From positions 4,393-68,392 of the forward strand of contig CAAGFJ010000033.1 in assembly GCA_900769115.1 (NCBI GenBank): 64,000 nucleotides of DNA, in the 5' to 3' direction. Position numbers and translations under genes: made by a program. Under the pieces are notes generated by a model, which had not been told where the DNA came from, ran no database searches, and saw only the letters and a program-made list of their open reading frames with translations. Shown piece after piece: positions 62,644 to 64,000 of the stretch. Position 1 is the first letter of the stretch, and each line of letters starts with the position of its first letter. This stretch comes from Lachnospiraceae bacterium. GTDB taxonomy: Bacteria; Bacillota; Clostridia; Lachnospirales; Lachnospiraceae.

Positions 62644-63870
62644 ATGACAATTTATGATGAATTAGTCGCAAGAGGGCTCATCGCTCAGGTAACAGATGAG
62701 GAAGAGATTAAGGAATTAATTAACAATGGTAAGGCAACCTTCTATATTGGATTTGATCCAACCGCAGACAGCCTGCATGTAGGACACTTCATGGCACTTT
62801 GTCTGATGAAGCGTTTGCAGATGGCAGGAAATAAGCCAATCGCATTGATCGGTGGCGGTACTGCCATGATCGGTGATCCATCTGGACGTAGTGATATGCG
62901 TCAGATGATGACAAAAGAGACGATTGAGCATAACTGCGAGTGCTTCAAGAAGCAGATGAGTAAATTTATTGATTTCTCTGAAGGCAAAGCCTTGATGGTT
63001 AACAATGCAGACTGGTTATTAGATCTGAATTATGTGGATGTATTACGTGAGGTTGGAGCTCATTTCTCTGTAAACAGAATGCTTTCGCATGAGTGTTACA
63101 AACAGCGTATGGAGCGTGGACTCACATTTTTGGAGTTTAACTACATGATCATGCAGAGTTACGATTTCTTTGAGTTATTCCAGAAATATGGCTGTAACAT
63201 GCAGTTTGGTGGCGACGATCAGTGGGCTAATATGCTTGGTGGTACAGAGTTGATCCGTCGTAAACTTGGTAAGAACGCATGTGCCATGACCATTACCTTA
63301 TTGCTCAATTCAGAGGGTAAGAAGATGGGTAAGACACAGTCTGGTGCAGTATGGCTTGATCCAAATAAGACTTCTCCGTTTGATTTCTATCAGTACTGGA
63401 GAAATGTAGCGGATGCAGACGTATTAAAATGTATCCGTATGTTGACTTTCCTTCCATTAGAGCAGATCGATGAGATGGACTCCTGGGAAGGCAGCCAGTT
63501 GAACCAGGCAAAGGAGATTCTTGCATTTGAGCTTACTAAGTTAGTACATGGAGAGGAAGAGGCTCAGAAGGCACAGAATGCAGCCAGAGCATTATTTGCA
63601 GGTGGTGGTAATGCAGAGAATATGCCGACCACGAATTTAACTGCAGCTGATTTTAATGAGGAAGGCAAGATTGGTATTCTTGATTTGATGTTGAAAGCGG
63701 AATTAGTTGCCTCTAAGTCAGAGGCGCGTCGTGGTGTTCAGCAGGGTGGTGTTGCGGTGAATGGAGACAAGATAAATGATCCATTCATAACATTTACCAA
63801 GGATGATTTTGCATCTGACTTCGTATTGAAGAAGGGTAAGAAGAATTTCCGCAAGATTACGATAGAGTAA
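62644..63870 (+). CDS. tyrS: Tyrosyl-tRNA synthetase
   Basis: TyrRS charges tRNA-Tyr. The 408-residue product has class I motifs: HIGH-type HVGH in FDPTADSLHVGHF (about residue 36-48), FGGDDQWANMLGGTELIRR, and KMSKS-type KKMGKTQSG. A C-terminal S4-like RNA-binding domain (about 340-408) follows. The leader is a T-box. After the stop, only 23 bp remain before the insertion sequence end, so any native terminator may be displaced. Confidence 0.97.
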   Translation: MTIYDELVARGLIAQVTDEEEIKELINNGKATFYIGFDPTADSLHVGHFMALCLMKRLQMAGNKPIALIGGGTAMIGDPSGRSDMRQMMTKETIEHNCECFKKQMSKFIDFSEGKALMVNNADWLLDLNYVDVLREVGAHFSVNRMLSHECYKQRMERGLTFLEFNYMIMQSYDFFELFQKYGCNMQFGGDDQWANMLGGTELIRRKLGKNACAMTITLLLNSEGKKMGKTQSGAVWLDPNKTSPFDFYQYWRNVADADVLKCIRMLTFLPLEQIDEMDSWEGSQLNQAKEILAFELTKLVHGEEEAQKAQNAARALFAGGGNAENMPTTNLTAADFNEEGKIGILDLMLKAELVASKSEARRGVQQGGVAVNGDKINDPFITFTKDDFASDFVLKKGKKNFRKITIE

Positions 63871-63893
63871 AATAAACTTATACCCTTGCACAG

Positions 63894-64000
63894 TGTACCG
63901 ACCCCCAAAAGTTAGACCTAAAAATCTAACGATAGGAGGTCGGTTTTTTATGCTTAAATATAACTATGAATTTAAGAAAAAAGTTGTAGACGCCTACAAC
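63894..64000 (+). mobile_element. Left end of an IS3-family insertion sequence
   Basis: The end begins TGTACCGACCCCCAAAAGTT at 63894, the IS3-type left inverted repeat. A hairpin follows: ACCGACC (63897-63903) with GGTCGGT (63938-63944), and inner GTTAGA (63911-63916) with TCTAAC (63925-63930). A T run then precedes the orfA ATG at 63950. The element continues past the window, so its right end and target duplication cannot be seen. Confidence 0.85.
63950..64000 (+). CDS. IS3-family transposase OrfA, N-terminal part
   Basis: The first 17 codons (LKYNYEFKKKVVDAYN after the Met) match the helix-turn-helix start of IS3-family OrfA. AGGAGG at 63934-63939 serves it but lies in the 3' arm of the end hairpin. 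The gene is cut off by the window edge. OrfA normally acts with OrfB through a programmed frameshift. Confidence 0.75.
   Translation, partial: MLKYNYEFKKKVVDAYN

Noticed and set aside
1..64000. CRISPR array or prophage
   Set aside because: No regularly spaced repeats of 24-40 bp and no phage structural genes were seen.

Overview
The window is one contig segment of a low-to-medium GC Gram-positive anaerobe. I infer a member of the Lachnospiraceae (Clostridia). The support is a PolC-type replicase, a class-typical uppS-cdsA-dxr-rseP-ispG-polC operon, a T-box leader on tyrS, a ZTP riboswitch on a split purine-cyclohydrolase/transformylase pair, sortase B, AGGAGG ribosome binding sites and frequent TTG/GTG starts. 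Species cannot be read from the sequence. Nearly all genes lie on the plus strand.

Housekeeping half (1-42.5 kb). The window opens inside an S1-domain gene, followed by cheR and a minus-strand YprB-like exonuclease that diverges from ruvA. The ruvA-ruvB-zapA-U32 peptidase-ftsW/rodA-pbp-luxR run joins Holliday-junction processing with division and wall synthesis genes. An 1818-residue secreted protein with FG-GAP-like motifs, two possible pore-forming-type beta segments and a C-terminal BspA-type leucine-rich region has its own promoter. Next come a NUDIX hydrolase, a class B sortase, tRNA-Leu(CAA) divergent from mutY, a ZAS-type anti-sigma-like protein, polA, coaE, an FtsA-like ATPase, a GGDEF protein, ackA, and yceD-rpmF behind a perfect-consensus promoter. 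A bactofilin with a very long acidic N-terminus precedes pyrH-frr-uppS-cdsA-dxr-rseP-ispG-polC, which covers ribosome recycling, undecaprenyl-PP and phospholipid precursors, the MEP pathway, a site-2 protease and the replicative polymerase.

Accessory island (about 42.5-55.1 kb). After tRNA-Glu(CUC) the DNA becomes AT-richer. A regulatory region with two 23-bp palindromes one helical-phase unit apart, a palindrome filling a promoter spacer, and a leader peptide overlapping an attenuator-like hairpin precedes a small membrane protein. An orphan HNH-associated N-terminal domain follows. Then comes a type I restriction-modification locus in the order hsdM-hsdS-abiV-tyrosine recombinase-second hsdS-zinc-ribbon protein-hsdR. 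The second hsdS is broken by a 26-bp duplication whose removal would exactly restore a 426-residue protein. A membrane protein, a DUF262 (GmrSD) fragment, a complete HNH nuclease and a possible endonuclease V remnant follow. This looks like a defence hotspot with specificity variation.

Right end (55.1-64 kb). Here lie an Spx/ArsC-like reductase, a bacterial PH protein, an M20 amidohydrolase, a DnaQ-type exonuclease fused to a zinc ribbon, an apparently autoregulated PadR operon, the ZTP-riboswitch-controlled PurO-type IMP cyclohydrolase and AICAR transformylase pair, a lipoprotein-sized secreted protein, T-box-controlled tyrS, and the left end of an IS3-family insertion sequence running off the window.
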